Shown: in pieces, positions 31,581 through 41,745 of the stretch
Layout of the letters: the number at the start of each line of letters is the position of its first letter
Numbering within the stretch: the stretch's first letter is position 1
From: Pseudoips prasinana
Taxonomy: Eukaryota > Arthropoda > Insecta > Lepidoptera > Nolidae
Direction of reading: 5' to 3'
Assembly: GCA_951640165.1 (NCBI GenBank)
Contig: OX621250.1
Coordinates: 18,563,501 to 18,627,500, forward strand
DNA: 64,000 nt
Notes under the pieces: generated by a model
Seen by the model: only the letters and a program-made list of their open reading frames with translations
Database searches by the model: none
What the model was told of the DNA's origin: nothing
Made by a program: the position numbers and the translations under genes

Positions 31581-31736
31581 AAAGAAGTAGTAAAGCCTTG
31601 TATAATATTGAAACTTATCAAATATTATTTGTTTTATAATTATTATAATAAAGACGCTGTGATAAGTTGCTTGTTTGATATAGGTACTCCATAATAATGA
31701 AATAACAAAAATAATCAACTCACGGACTCTAGTATT

Positions 31737-34673
31737 TTACGTTTCAGGATCAGTTTCAGTAGTAGTTGAAGTTGAAGTGGATGAAGAACCACAGAGTGCG
31801 CCTTTGATGGGAGAACACCTGCCGTTTCTGCAGTATGGGAAGAAACCGCCGCACGTGAAAACAATACCCCTGCCTTCAGGAGAGCAGAGTTGTACTGTGT
31901 TGCAGCTGGTGCAAGTCAACAAACCCTGTAAATAAAGTAATAATAATATTTTGGGATTATTCACACACGGCCATCTTTTTTTTGTAGGCAGACGAGCTTG
32001 CGGGATGATAAGTGGTAACCGCTGCTCATGGACATTCGCAGTGCCGGGGGCACAGCAAACCGCTGCCTACCGTGAGATTAATACTTTTTTAAAACCTCGT
32101 TTGAATAAGGAAATGTCGTAGCGCTGGGGAAACACCGCAGTAGGTAATTCTCTCATTCCAAACAAGCAGAGCTGTACTATGGAAATCAGATAACTGGTAT
32201 AATACATATACCACTTTACTTTTATAAATACCTTCCTATATATGTAGATAATTACACCCAGACTCAGGAGAAATAGACATGTTCAGGCACACAAATATCT
32301 GTCCTGGGTGGAATCGACCCCACGACCTGCGGCGTGAAAGTCAAGTATCTATCATACCCCGCAAAACTGGTCCGTCAAAGTTGTAATTTAGAGCAAACAA
32401 ATTGAGATTATTCTGTCAAGAATATTTCTTGGTATCCGCCCGCAGTCTGGAAGTTAGCAGTGTTATAAGTGGTCATCGGATGGCACATAAATCTTTCGGT
32501 CCTGCATCTTCCAATTGTGTCCGAGTTAACCGTTCCATCAGATCATAAGGGTTTAGAAAATGCACCTGTGCATTTGCGCAGGTCATATATATTCATATAT
32601 ATGACCTGCGCAAATGCCTAATCTCCATTGAGACCATCCATGACCTTTCGGTCATGGCTATTTCTTACATCAGGAGGACATTATATAACAAAATAAATTA
32701 ACTAAAAAAAGATTTTACACGTGTATTAGCTTCATATTTTGGATGTCGATAGCTATTATTGTCCCTTACTGAGATTCATGTTCAGCTATGACCAGGTCAC
32801 GAGAAATAGTTTATTATTGAACTAAACAAATAATAAATCATAATAATTAATAATTTTGGGACTAATGACTCACTGCCATCTGATCCCAAACTAGCCTATA
32901 CTATGGAAAATAAACAACTGGTAAACATATACCTACATATACGCTGATATATTTATAAATCCATACATATCACACTAATATTATAAAGGCTTAAGTTTGT
33001 GGGTGTGTATGTTTGTTTCTTCTTGGCTGGAGCGATTTTAATAAAATTTGGGATGGAGTTAATTGACACCCTGGATTAACACATGGGCTATAATTTGTTA
33101 AGCTTAACGAGGGTAAAACCGCGGGGCACTGCTAGTTATAGATAAATTACACCTGACACAGCACTAATAATCATGCTCATGACACAAAGATTTGTTATTG
33201 GTGGGGATCGAACCCATGACCTCTATCTAGCTTAGCAGTCAGTGTCACTAACCACTAGACCAGCCTGATGAAGCTAGAATCTTAAAGAAGCTGTCTGTAC
33301 GGTTTATTTATTGGTCCTAACGATTTAATTAAAAAGAGTATTGAAATAAGTAGAACGCTAAAACATGGATGTGGATTTAATGATTCCAGTGCCGCTAGAA
33401 CGCACAATTTGTAAGTCTTACAACTGAATTCAGTCTCCTTAGGTCTTGAGTTTGAGCATTATTAATTAAAATTAAAATTATTAAAATGTCAACGGATTCT
33501 TCTCCGGTACTTGCTACCACATAAAGTGATATGGACAGCGAGAATACAGGCCGAGGATGGAAATGGCCGAGGAGTTGACGTTCAAACGCAAAATTTAGAT
33601 ACTTTATGATGAGGAAATTTTTTTTAATGATTATTTTCGTAAATTTCAGCTAACATCAGTTTTCGATTTTTTTCTCGTTCTGTTGAATATTTGTGGTTCA
33701 GTTTTTTTGTGATAACTAATTAGCATAGTTTAACCTAACACCCTAAAAAGTATGGTTTATCTAATCATTGCAGAACTACCTTAGAAAAATAAGTCAGTTC
33801 TGCAATTTTCAAAGTATCAGTCTCGTAGACCATACGCGGGGCGATTCGGATACTACTCATCATAAAGTATCTTAATTTTGCGTTTAAACGTCAACTTCAC
33901 GGCCACCATATTATGTAGAAGTTTTTTTCATTTTTACCTCTACATTTAAATTTAGGCGTTATTTATAGTATGTTCTGTTAGATTTTCAGATTTTAAATCG
34001 AAATTTTGGTTGCACGTATAACGCAGCGGTTCCCACATAGGACAACTATTTGTGTGACCCATAAGTTGTTGTTCTGTGACTGGCTGCGCTTTGTGTCCGT
34101 TTATTATATGTTTATGAAGTACCCCGTGATCTATTTCATACGGGCGGACGTTGAAAAAAATTAATAATACGATGTTTTTCTTATAACATACCACCTCTTC
34201 GTAATCACAGCTGACGACCGACCTCTTCTGGCGAGGACCACCAGGAGCACCAGCATCATAAGATCCTGGGAAGTTGAACTGGGGCCTATTGAAAGTATTG
34301 GCCCTTCCCGGGCCTTGAGCGTCTCCCGGTGGTCCCTGGTTGGAGGGGCCTTGAGCGTCTTCCGGTGGCTCCTGGTGGCTTCCATGAGGTGGTGGTGGTG
34401 GTGCATCAGAAGTTGCATTCCATTCTTGAGCTGACACTATAGATGATGAAGCCTGCGAATATTTAGAACATATAAAAATATGAGGATATCGTGTGCAACT
34501 GTGCACAAACATTACTGCACTAAAATATGGCTTGCATAGTTGGTTAGTCCACCCTTGAGATTAGCTGGCGTTATGTGAAATCCAACTGGAAGCAGTTTTA
34601 TTATAGTTAAAAAATATAGGAAATAGCTTACCACTACAGCAAATAGGAAAAGAAAGATCTTGAACTGCTTCAT
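31737..34673 (-). CDS. Gene C: secreted eight-cysteine protein with proline-rich propeptide
   Basis: Minus-strand model: exons 34673-34632, 34452-34192 and 31925-31737, with GT-AG phase-0 introns, giving 163 residues. Exon 1 is the signal start (MKQFKIFLFLFAVV). Exon 2 completes the signal (ASSSIVSAQ) and codes for a Pro/Gly/Gln-rich propeptide with repeated (E)DAQGP blocks. It ends with RQKR (88-91), a furin-type site, and the first cysteine (96). Exon 3 (GLLTCTSCNTVQLC) completes the domain: C-x9-C-x2-C-x5-C-x10-C-x6-C-x4-C-x7-C. A short Ser/Thr tail ends with ETDPET. The 2.3-kb second intron is filled with SINEs, a Helitron-like element and a MITE. Function unknown; shares its architecture with A, D and E. 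Confidence 0.8.
31979..32120 (-). repeat. Short repeat fragment in gene C intron 2
   Basis: TTTTTTTGTAGGCAGACGAG, CTCATGGACATTCGCAGTGC and CCGCTGCCTACC resemble the family-c repeat group but are strongly diverged. Confidence 0.4.
32160..32385 (-). repeat. SINE copy in gene C intron 2
   Basis: The minus strand has a degenerate head with GGTCGTGGGGTCGATTCC and a body with GTGTAATTATCTACATATA and CAGTTATCTGATTTCCATAG, the same family as at 24.8 and 32.9 kb. Confidence 0.6.
32430..32660 (+). repeat. SINE body fragment containing a perfect palindrome
   Basis: CGCAGTCTGGAAGTTAGCAG, GTTCCATCAGATCATAAGGG and GCCTAATCTCCATTGAGACC match the body of the SINE at 30.65-31.0 kb. Inside it, 32571-32592 and 32595-32616 are exact 22-bp reverse complements (CATTTGCGCAGGTCATAT...) around TC. 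Confidence 0.6.
32870..33275 (-). repeat. SINE interrupted by a Helitron-like element
   Basis: The tRNA-like head is at about 33195-33268 on the minus strand (A box TGGTCTAGTGGTTAG, B box GGTTCGATCCC). The body resumes left of the Helitron-like element at 32971 and includes GCCATCTGATCCCAAACTAG. Confidence 0.6.
32971..33136 (+). mobile_element. Helitron-like element nested in a SINE
   Basis: It starts TCACACTAATATTATAAAGG and ends GGGTAAAACCGCGGGGCACT followed by GCTAGT. It lies between the body and the head of the SINE at 32.87-33.28 kb. Confidence 0.65.
33564..33905. mobile_element. MITE with long inverted ends in gene C intron 2
   Basis: TGGCCGAGGAGTTGACGTTC and its reverse counterpart at the right end (CGTCAACTTCACGGCCA) form inverted repeats of about 55 bp. 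They continue inward over AAACGCAAAATT and AGATACTTTATGATGAG with few mismatches. There is no coding capacity. Confidence 0.75.
34010..34160 (+). repeat. SINE fragment (family d) in gene C intron 2
   Basis: ACAACTATTTGTGTGACCCA, GTCCGTTTATTATATGTT and GTACCCCGTGATCT match the body of the SINE at 62.97-63.18 kb. Confidence 0.6.
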
Positions 34674-34744
34674 TTTAGTTTCGCAAGCTCCTTGAGTTCT
34701 TCGAACGATGAAAGTAGATCAATTGGTGATCTGTGGAAAACTCA

Positions 34745-34782
34745 GTTTATATATTATAACTGCACAATTATTATGTTAATAG
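34745..34782 (-). promoter_or_regulatory. Gene C promoter elements
   Basis: On the minus strand CTATTAACATAATAATTG (34782-34765) resembles the upstream block of genes A, D and E. It is followed by TATATAAAC (34753-34745), a TATA box about 75 bp before the ATG. The AACCCTATC word found at A, D and E is not clear here. Confidence 0.45.
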
Positions 34783-34799
34783 CTCCGAAGATAATACAA

Positions 34800-35345
34800 T
34801 TACTTCATGACTCTAGTCTATTGATTAGATCGGGATAATAGTCGCGTAAATAATTGACACGTGAATATTTCTATTAGACGTTCACAAAGTCGCATCAGTT
34901 TACTGTCGACGCTATGCTACATAGAACTACTTTTATTTATAATTACACTATGTGGTTGTCACACTGGTCAAAGTAATGATGATGCTAATTTTATTCAGGT
35001 CAGAACAGGGTTAAAGGAGTTAGTCGAAAGGGAACAATCAAAATCAGTATATTTTTTAAATATTCATTAATCATTAAAATTAGATTCTAAAGACTGTATT
35101 AAGTCATTAAAGATTATATTACGCCAATTGAAAGTGCTCTCCAGATTCATCGTTTTGTTTAAGCGGAAGGTACACAGGAAAAGGTACTCTGTTTTCTTTT
35201 TTCTCACGGAGCCTTTTATAACGCTGAGATTATCCTTCTTGGTTTATTATTCTGTGAAACTGGTGTAAAAACTAATGTCTTGTATCTCTTTCGTCAACAT
35301 GTTCGAAAACACTAGTTATTCCACTAAGATTCTGAGTATTTATGT
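34800..35345. other. Between genes C and D, no gene seen
   Basis: A 69-codon frame at 34861-35070 has a hydrophobic stretch but starts at GTG, lacks the cluster motifs and is not accepted as a gene. Confidence 0.35.
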
Positions 35346-35349
35346 TTTA

Positions 35350-35560
35350 TTTTTAAAAGACCACGCCCGCACTAGGGAATTTAATCCCTGTGTCACGGGG
35401 TACTTTACAAACATATAATAGACGGACGCAAATTACATCCAGACTTAGAACAACTATGTATGGGTCACATAAATAGTGGACTGACGCGGGACTCGAACCC
35501 GCGACACGAAGCGGCGAGTCAACTGTGTTAGCCGCTGCGCCTCACGTGCAGTCAAATACG
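35350..35560 (-). repeat. tRNA-headed SINE (family d), reverse copy
   Basis: The minus strand has a head with GCAGCGGCTAACACAGTTG and B box GGTTCGAGTCCCGCG. Its body (TAATTTGCGTCCGTCTATTA and GTACCCCGTGACACAGG) matches the forward copy at 62.97-63.18 kb. Confidence 0.7.
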
Positions 35561-36339
35561 TGAGTATAGCCAACCGTCCAAAATGAACACTGATTTTATA
35601 TGTTCAATTCTGAGTGCTTACTCCGTAGTGGGTCTCGCACAAGTCCTTGCATGTCTTTTTGCCTTAGATTAAATTATTGTAGTCCATACCTTTGCCAACT
35701 GACTTTTTTTTAACTGCACTCTCCTTTATTCATTAGAGAGCTAGCCACATTTTCGATGTATTTCCTTAAATGTGGTTATAATGTAATTATGTTATAATAT
35801 ATTCTGCCCTTATTCTTTTACCATTTTAATATTATTAATATATTTTTTTAATTAATATATTTATTACACAAAGATATAATATATACACAAGCAAACCAAT
35901 CCGGAATGCTTTAACAACCGCGCACAATATATTTTAATGATAGTTGATGCTTGCTAATATAGTACTTAAACATCGAGAATAATAATATGGGCAAATATTC
36001 TAACAATGTTTGTTTTTTATTTTTGGTTAATTATTATAGAATCATACTGAAATAAAATACGGTGGAGAGATCGCATATAACGGGTTTTGGTACTTAGCGT
36101 AGACAGTCTAAATTGTTTAATCAGAATTCTTATTATGTCCAGATAAACATACAAATAAATATAATCGAAATGAAAACCGCTTGCTTTTTTGGAGTCACAT
36201 AAAAACCTATTGGGACCAGCAGAAAAACACGTCGTCGAAGTAAGTTGGCGCCGTCCTTTAAAATATCCATAGTAAAGTGTTATATTATTGTCTTATCATA
36301 ATTTATGTGTCAATAATATAATATCTGTTTAATATTCAG
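35561..36339. other. Upstream region of gene D
   Basis: AT-rich. No exon or recognised repeat is seen. Confidence 0.35.
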
Positions 36340-36396
36340 AACCCTATCAACAGATAAACTATTAGCATAACCATTAATTAAAGATAGTACATAAGC
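36340..36396 (+). promoter_or_regulatory. Gene D promoter module shared with E and A
   Basis: AACCCTATC (36340-36348) is followed after 10 bp by CTATTAGCATAACCATTA (36359-36376) and TACATAAG (36388-36395). Gene E has the same words in the same order upstream of its ATG. TACATAAG may act as a weak TATA box. Confidence 0.55.
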
Positions 36397-36469
36397 TTAG
36401 TTGTAGTAAACACTGACCACCATTTGACATTCATCTTCATTGAAACCACTCGGACTTGGCAAAAGTAAA

Positions 36470-38736
36470 ATGGCTCATTTCCACTTCTTTCTATTTGTTA
36501 TCGCTGCACTGGTAGGTACATTTTCTACAAATTTCCATGATTTATAATTTTATTATTTTACAAAAGTGAAGCAAAATTTTTTGCAATTAGTGTTCATGGT
36601 TTAGTAAATAACTTGTAATCAATTATGTCGAAATAAAATAAATTATATGTTTTAAACTAATACGAGTAATTCATCCGAAGGCACCATAATTTTAATATTC
36701 ATAATTTTAATATTGACTGTTATTTTTTACAGGTTCCGTTTACGATCATTTTAGCTCAAGAACAGGAACAAGATTTTGATGCTTTACCTTCTTCCGATGG
36801 ATTGGATTTGTCAGCTCAGTCCCGGCAAAAAAGAGCATTAGTCGTGTGTAACTTTGCAAAAGTGGTAAGAATAAGGAAATATTAAACGGACTTTGATAAG
36901 TATAAGACTAAACTAATAATTTAAAAATATTTTCGTTTGCATATTACTAACATTAGCTTTTGTGCTATAGAGAGGTTTTAAAAAAGGCGACAACTGCGAC
37001 TCAGAATCTTGAGTTCCTGCATAAATACATGCGACTGTGACTGGGCAAGCTTATTGTATCGAAATCTTAAAAACTGTGCGTGAAAGAAACATCTTAATAC
37101 ATCAATCTTTGAAATAAAATTTTGCCTCGGTTTAATATATATATATATATATATATCCAAACTATCCAAACTAATATTATAAATGCGAAAGTAACTCTGT
37201 CTGTCTGTCTTTCTGTCTGTCTGTCTGTCTTTGCTTCACGCCTAAACTACTGAACCGAAACCGCCCGCGACTTTGTTCGCGTGGAATAGTGACTTCCGGC
37301 AGATTTACCCACATAGTTTTACCCACATAGTTCGCGATCTCGCGGGATCTCTTCAAAAATGAAATGTGGAAGATATTCTAGGGAACTCTTCAAAAATCAA
37401 CATAATGAGCTCTGCGTTTGAATTGAAGATATGTGTACTCACTTAGGGCATTAAAGCCGTTATTGCCGGAAGTCACTATTCCACGCGGACGAAGTCGCGG
37501 GCAAAAGCTAGTGCATACATATTTTGGATAAATTACACCTCCCTCCACCCCATAAACAGGACAAATAATCGTGCTCGTTGTACAATAATTTGTACTGGGC
37601 GAGGATTGAATGCAATTCAATTCAATTCATTTATTGCAATTTCAAATTTAATGCCATCAAGAACATTTTAGAGAGCTCTCAGGCTGGCAGATTTCCTCCC
37701 GATGTATTCTTTCACCATTTTGAGTGTGAAATCATTTATCTTATCTATACATATAATAAAATCGTAGTAAAGTCAAAACTGTACATTGAATAATTTTTTA
37801 AAGGATACTTGGGACGTGATCTACAATCGATATCGAAGCCAAAAATATAGTTTTTAGAATTTTTGTCTGTTTGTCTGTTTATCTGTATGTATATCCGGGC
37901 TAAACTCAAAAAGTACTGCATGGATTCACTTCAAATTTTGCATGAATATTACTAAGAGGTCGGGTCAACATATAGGCTAGATATTATCACGCTATCACCG
38001 TAAGTACTCTTTATTCTGTGCTATCACCTACGGAGGAGGAGCTGTGATAATTTATAAAATTTAACGCGGGTAAAACCGCGGGGCACAGCTAGTATATATA
38101 TATATATAATATATACCTCTCATACAATAACTAAATTGATCGAGAATCTATTGATGAGTGTTCCTGACATTGTCATTGACACTGTCGTGTCATGGGTTTA
38201 CAAATCTTTGTGTGTTGAACACGATGATTGGTTATGTGTCTGGGTGTAATTTGTCTATAATATGTATATATATAAGAATATATAAGTAGGTATGTTACGA
38301 ATTTGGTTAGGAGATCAGATGACAGTGTGTTAGTTGTCCAAAGATATTTATTATTTAAGCCATAATTGGACATTACGATCAAACAAAATATTCATGGCAA
38401 GAAGCCTATCTAATATAAATACTCAATATCAAAAACTAACTAATATAACGCTGCACTGAACTGCTTAACTGAAGCTTTTCTTTTCTTTTAACTTGATTTC
38501 ATTTTAAAGGCCTTACTTTTTAACAGGGTTACTACAGCTGCACCAGCTGCACCACTTCCCGCTATTGTTCTCCACTCGGCATCGCACGCATAACTAGCTG
38601 CAGTGGTGCTACCCCGTACTGCTATTACGGCAGGTGCTCTGCTCTTCCGGGTGCCCTGTGCACTACGACTTCCTCTTCAACTTCGTCGTCGTCGTCGTCT
38701 TCGACAACAACAACAACCGCTAAAACAAATGGATAA
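36470..38736 (+). CDS. Gene D: secreted eight-cysteine protein with Ser/Thr tail
   Basis: Model: 36470-36511, 36733-36864 and 38527-38736, with GT-AG phase-0 introns, giving 127 residues. Signal start MAHFHFFLFVIAAL, completed by VPFTIILAQ. An acidic propeptide ends with SRQKR (furin-type site, about 45-48), then ALVVC with the first cysteine at 53. Exon 3 starts GYYSCTSCTTSRYC and completes the domain (C-x9-C-x2-C-x5-C-x10-C-x6-C-x4-C-x7-C). A short Ser/Thr run ends in AKTNG. The mature form is predicted as about 79 residues. Gene E is a near-copy in opposite orientation; the two differ at two residues over the exon-3 part of the domain. Intron 2 holds two Helitron-like elements and a SINE. 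Function not recognised. Confidence 0.82.
37165..37512 (+). mobile_element. Helitron-like element with two opposed 3' ends, gene D intron 2
   Basis: It opens TCCAAACTAATATTATAAAT with a (GTCT)n tract and ends CGCGGACGAAGTCGCGGGC followed by AAAAGCTAGT. An inverted copy of the end region (CCGCCCGCGACTTTGTTCGC and GGAATAGTGACTTCCGGCA) lies inside at about 37260-37305, giving a head-to-head arrangement. Confidence 0.7.
37745..38093 (+). mobile_element. Helitron-like element, gene D intron 2
   Basis: It starts CTATACATATAATAAAATCG and ends GGTAAAACCGCGGGGCACAG followed by CTAGT. It is followed directly by a (TA)n tract. The internal sequence matches the tandem units at 29.2-30.0 kb. Confidence 0.75.
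38165..38350 (+). repeat. SINE body fragment, gene D intron 2
   Basis: GTGTCTGGGTGTAATTTGTC and GTGTGTTAGTTGTCCAAAGA match the SINE family at 41.5-41.75 kb. Confidence 0.5.
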
Positions 38737-38801
38737 TTTTCCGATGTTCCTTTTTCGAAGTCTTATTACTATTTTACATAAAATGTATTTGTATTAATTG
38801 T

Positions 38802-38807
38802 AATAAA
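38802..38807 (+). terminator. Polyadenylation signal of gene D
   Basis: AATAAA 66 bp after the stop codon. The flank is shared with gene E, where the corresponding word reads AATAAG. Confidence 0.6.
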
Positions 38808-38879
38808 ATTATCCAGCTTTCCGCCAACTTTCTTGCTTACGTTTTTTAAAATATGAACGTCTGACGACAACTAGCGCTA

Positions 38880-39676
38880 GCTCCAGTGGATAAGTTCGCT
38901 ATGCTCGTTTTTCGGCTACGATAAACTAGCTTTTAATTGTTCATTTTTTTAGAATATGAACGTTTCTCAAAACTTATTTGTGTCTTTAAACAATAAATTG
39001 TGGGGATGAATAATTCTTTTGTTTATTTTAATTTTAGGTTTTTCGTGAGTACAGTAATAATAATCGACTGAAGTACTTACATATATAATATCAACTTCAT
39101 ATTTGACCAGTATTGCTTTGCCAATTAAATTGGTAGCAATTCTTTATACTGTTAAGTCATCATATTTTATGATTCTCTTTCAAATACTAATATTTTTATT
39201 ATCAAAACATTTTAAAGGGAAAGTTGGTGTCTTCCATAGGTACGGCATATCAATTTCTCTATTAACATGTCCAGAGTTATATGCGGATGTTCATAAGAAA
39301 ATTACATAAACATTTAAACATTTTTGTTACAAACATTGTTACCAATATTTCAAAAGTATTAATGATGGTACTTATTCAGTATATGGAATAATAGTTAATA
39401 CATTTAAATCATCGAAACGATTCATACCTGGATTCTCTGGGTTAATGCCCCCAATTGCCTATTAAACTACGGTGAATCCTGTAACTTCATCATAATTCCA
39501 AAATCGTAGGAGTAATTCTGGCAGCTAGTCGCAATAGCCATTGTACATTGTAACATAATTTAAAAGAATAAATTGGTGCTATGTGGAATATGGAATGAAA
39601 TCTCCAAAATACCAAGTAAAGCCTCTTATATGTTAATAATGTTATTGTTTCGATGTTTTTCTTTTGTATACCTAAA
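38880..39676. other. Between genes D and E, no gene seen
   Basis: AT-rich. A 68-codon frame at 39103 lacks recognisable features. Confidence 0.35.
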
Positions 39677-39979
39677 TCTATTACATATAATAAAACGTAG
39701 AAACGTCGAAACTGTACATTGAATATTTTTTAAAAAGGTACAATTGATATCGAAGCCAAAAATATAGTTTTTAGAATTTTTGTCTGTGTGTCTGTTTGTC
39801 TGTATGTATGTCCGGGCTAAACTCAGAAGTACTGCATGGATTTACTTCAAATTTTGCATGAATATTACGAAGAGGTCGGGTCAACATATAGGCTACATAT
39901 TATCACGCTATCACCTACGGGGAGGAGCTGTGATAATTTATAAAATTTAACGCGGGTGAAACCGCGGGGCACAGCTAGT
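39677..39979 (+). mobile_element. Helitron-like element
   Basis: TATTACATATAATAAAACG start, internal TGTACATTGAATATTTTTTA and the end GGTGAAACCGCGGGGCACAG followed by CTAGT match the copies in gene D intron 2. Confidence 0.75.
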
Positions 39980-40001
39980 ATAATCTAAAATAATAAGCAT
40001 T

Positions 40002-40552
40002 AAGACAACCGATCGAGCAGACATTGTGTTTGCCTACTAAATATATTATTATAAATAAATAATTACTTTAAGTGGACCAAATGCCGCGTAATGTGCTTGA
40101 GTATGTTTCGCCGGACCGTCTCAACTGGGTCGTGTTGTGGTAGATGAACCTACTGAGTTTGTTTCGCTGGGTCTTCTCAGTTGGGGCGCATTGGATCCGG
40201 TGGTAGCATTAAAGCGCGACCGTCGTTATTAACACAAGGTCCGCCATAATAATACCTTAATATAGACAGAACCATTCAGACAATATGTAGTAAAAATATA
40301 GCTAAAACTATAAATTTTGATAATTAAACTGAAACATAATCTCTTTGACAATAACTTAATACAAGCTAGCTAAATATCATTGCCATTATAAAATAAATTT
40401 TATAAATCTTTTTATACAATCCGTGTACCTAAATATCTATGTAACTAGAAATAATAATGTATACATAACTATATTACTACAAACATGTTTTTTAAACAAG
40501 CGCTTTTTTAAAGGCAAACATTTTTTATTTTTATTATTTATTTCTACGAAGC
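40002..40552 (+). mobile_element. LINE 3' end fragment
   Basis: It runs from GACAACCGATCGAGCAGACA through AGTTTGTTTCGCTGGGTCTT and TTAAAGCGCGACCGTCGTTA to the A/T-rich tail near 40550. It matches 45.99-46.56 kb in the same orientation, so it is a more strongly 5'-truncated copy of that LINE. Confidence 0.75.
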
Positions 40553-40714
40553 CAGCTCGCAGAAGTGAACAAATAAAGTCAATCTTCCCTTTGGACTTCT
40601 TGCCTTAAATTTAATAGGCTCTACAGGTAACTTGACAACAATCTTTGAAGGAGCGGTAAACAATTATTAGTAAGTAGAGATTTAGAATGACATTTGGAAT
40701 ATTTAATATTTTAT

Positions 40715-40779
40715 AACCTTAATGCATAGACATTATAATAACATTCCTGACGTTACTATAATGTCTATGCATTAAGGTT
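40715..40779. repeat. 28-bp inverted repeat (hairpin)
   Basis: Arms 40715-40742 and 40752-40779 pair with a single mismatch around the 9-base loop ATTCCTGAC. The arms begin AACCTTAATGCATAGACATT. Confidence 0.88.
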
Positions 40780-40884
40780 CAATGGCAAATGGAATGAAAA
40801 GGAACCTGAAGTCGTTATATTGTTTGACATGGGGTATAAAAGAAATATATTCAACATGAAAGACTGCACAAGTACCATTATGAA

Positions 40885-41403
40885 TTGCCACGTGTGCTGT
40901 TATACAAGCAAGCTTGTTTAGTTTTCACGGTACTTAATAGTTGTACAGAGCTTTTCCTTGGCAGACTGGAACGGCATGGCAAGGGATTTACATTTTTACT
41001 AATGGACAGTCAAACGTATGGATACAAAAATACACCTTTAATTGCTAAGCTTAAAATGATGCCGCGGCATCTCAAGGGATTTTCATTGCACGGCATTAAA
41101 AGACGGGCCACAGACTCCCGTATCGGGATGCCGTGGCGTACTGTGGCAAGCAACGTCATGCCACGGACTCCGGTGCTCGTTCTGATTTACCGCGGGGTGC
41201 AGTGGCGGGGGTAGAGAATGCACTATGCGTCTTTACTTGATTCACTGAGGCACATCAACACTCCATCCAACCCAATTGAATACTAAAAGTGTGTCGGGCA
41301 ACAGGAGTTGCCAAGGTGATGCCGTGGCAAGGCTCTGGAATGCCGCGGTATCTAAGCGGTTAGTGTGCGCTGACTCACGGCAAAATCCCTTGCCATGCCG
41401 TCT
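40885..41403. repeat. GC-rich mosaic with CGGCATGGCAAGGGAT inverted copies
   Basis: CGGCATGGCAAGGGATTT near 40973 faces AATCCCTTGCCATGCCG near 41386-41401. Between them variants of GATGCCGCGGCATC and ATGCCGTGGC occur several times. Probably a small inverted-repeat mobile element or a short tandem array. The open frame crossing it has no recognisable features. Confidence 0.45.
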
Positions 41404-41510
41404 CGTAGCAGTCAGTAACTTAGCAATAGACTTATTGCTGCAAAAAAGCAGTAGGTCACTTACTGCTTTTTTGCAGCAATAAGTCTATTGCTAAGTTACT
41501 GACTGCTACG
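41404..41510. repeat. Perfect 50-bp inverted repeat (hairpin)
   Basis: Arms 41404-41453 and 41461-41510 are exact reverse complements around the 7-base loop GGTCACT. The arms start CGTAGCAGTCAGTAACTTAG and end at the loop with AAAAAAGCAGTA. Confidence 0.92.
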
Positions 41511-41514
41511 CTAG

Positions 41515-41745
41515 AAGGCGTAGGTTTGATCTTCACCCAGGATAAATCTTTGATACGCACGATTATTTGTTCTGTGTTCGGGTGTAATTTATCTATAAAA
41601 TGTATGTAATTAGAAATACATAAGCATGTTTATCAGTTGTCTGGCTGCCATAGTACAGGTTCTGCCTAGTTTGGCACCAGAATGCAGCGTGTTAGTTATC
41701 CCAAGGTATTTATTATTATCGATGTGTAACATCTGTCTTGTCGAT
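41515..41745 (+). repeat. SINE fragment
   Basis: TCTTCACCCAGGATAAATCT, GTGTTCGGGTGTAATTTATC and GCAGCGTGTTAGTTATCCCA belong to the same SINE family as 7.49 and 24.8 kb. Confidence 0.55.

Noticed and set aside
34861..35070. A small gene with a hydrophobic stretch and Cys residues
   Set aside because: It starts at GTG with no suitable ATG, has no promoter or splice signals in place, and lacks the cluster cysteine spacing.
37137..37156. (AT)n tract as a regulatory element
   Set aside because: Simple microsatellite next to a Helitron-like insertion in an intron. No further support.
40885..41214. A 109-codon gene
   Set aside because: The frame crosses a repetitive GC-rich mosaic and has no recognisable domain.
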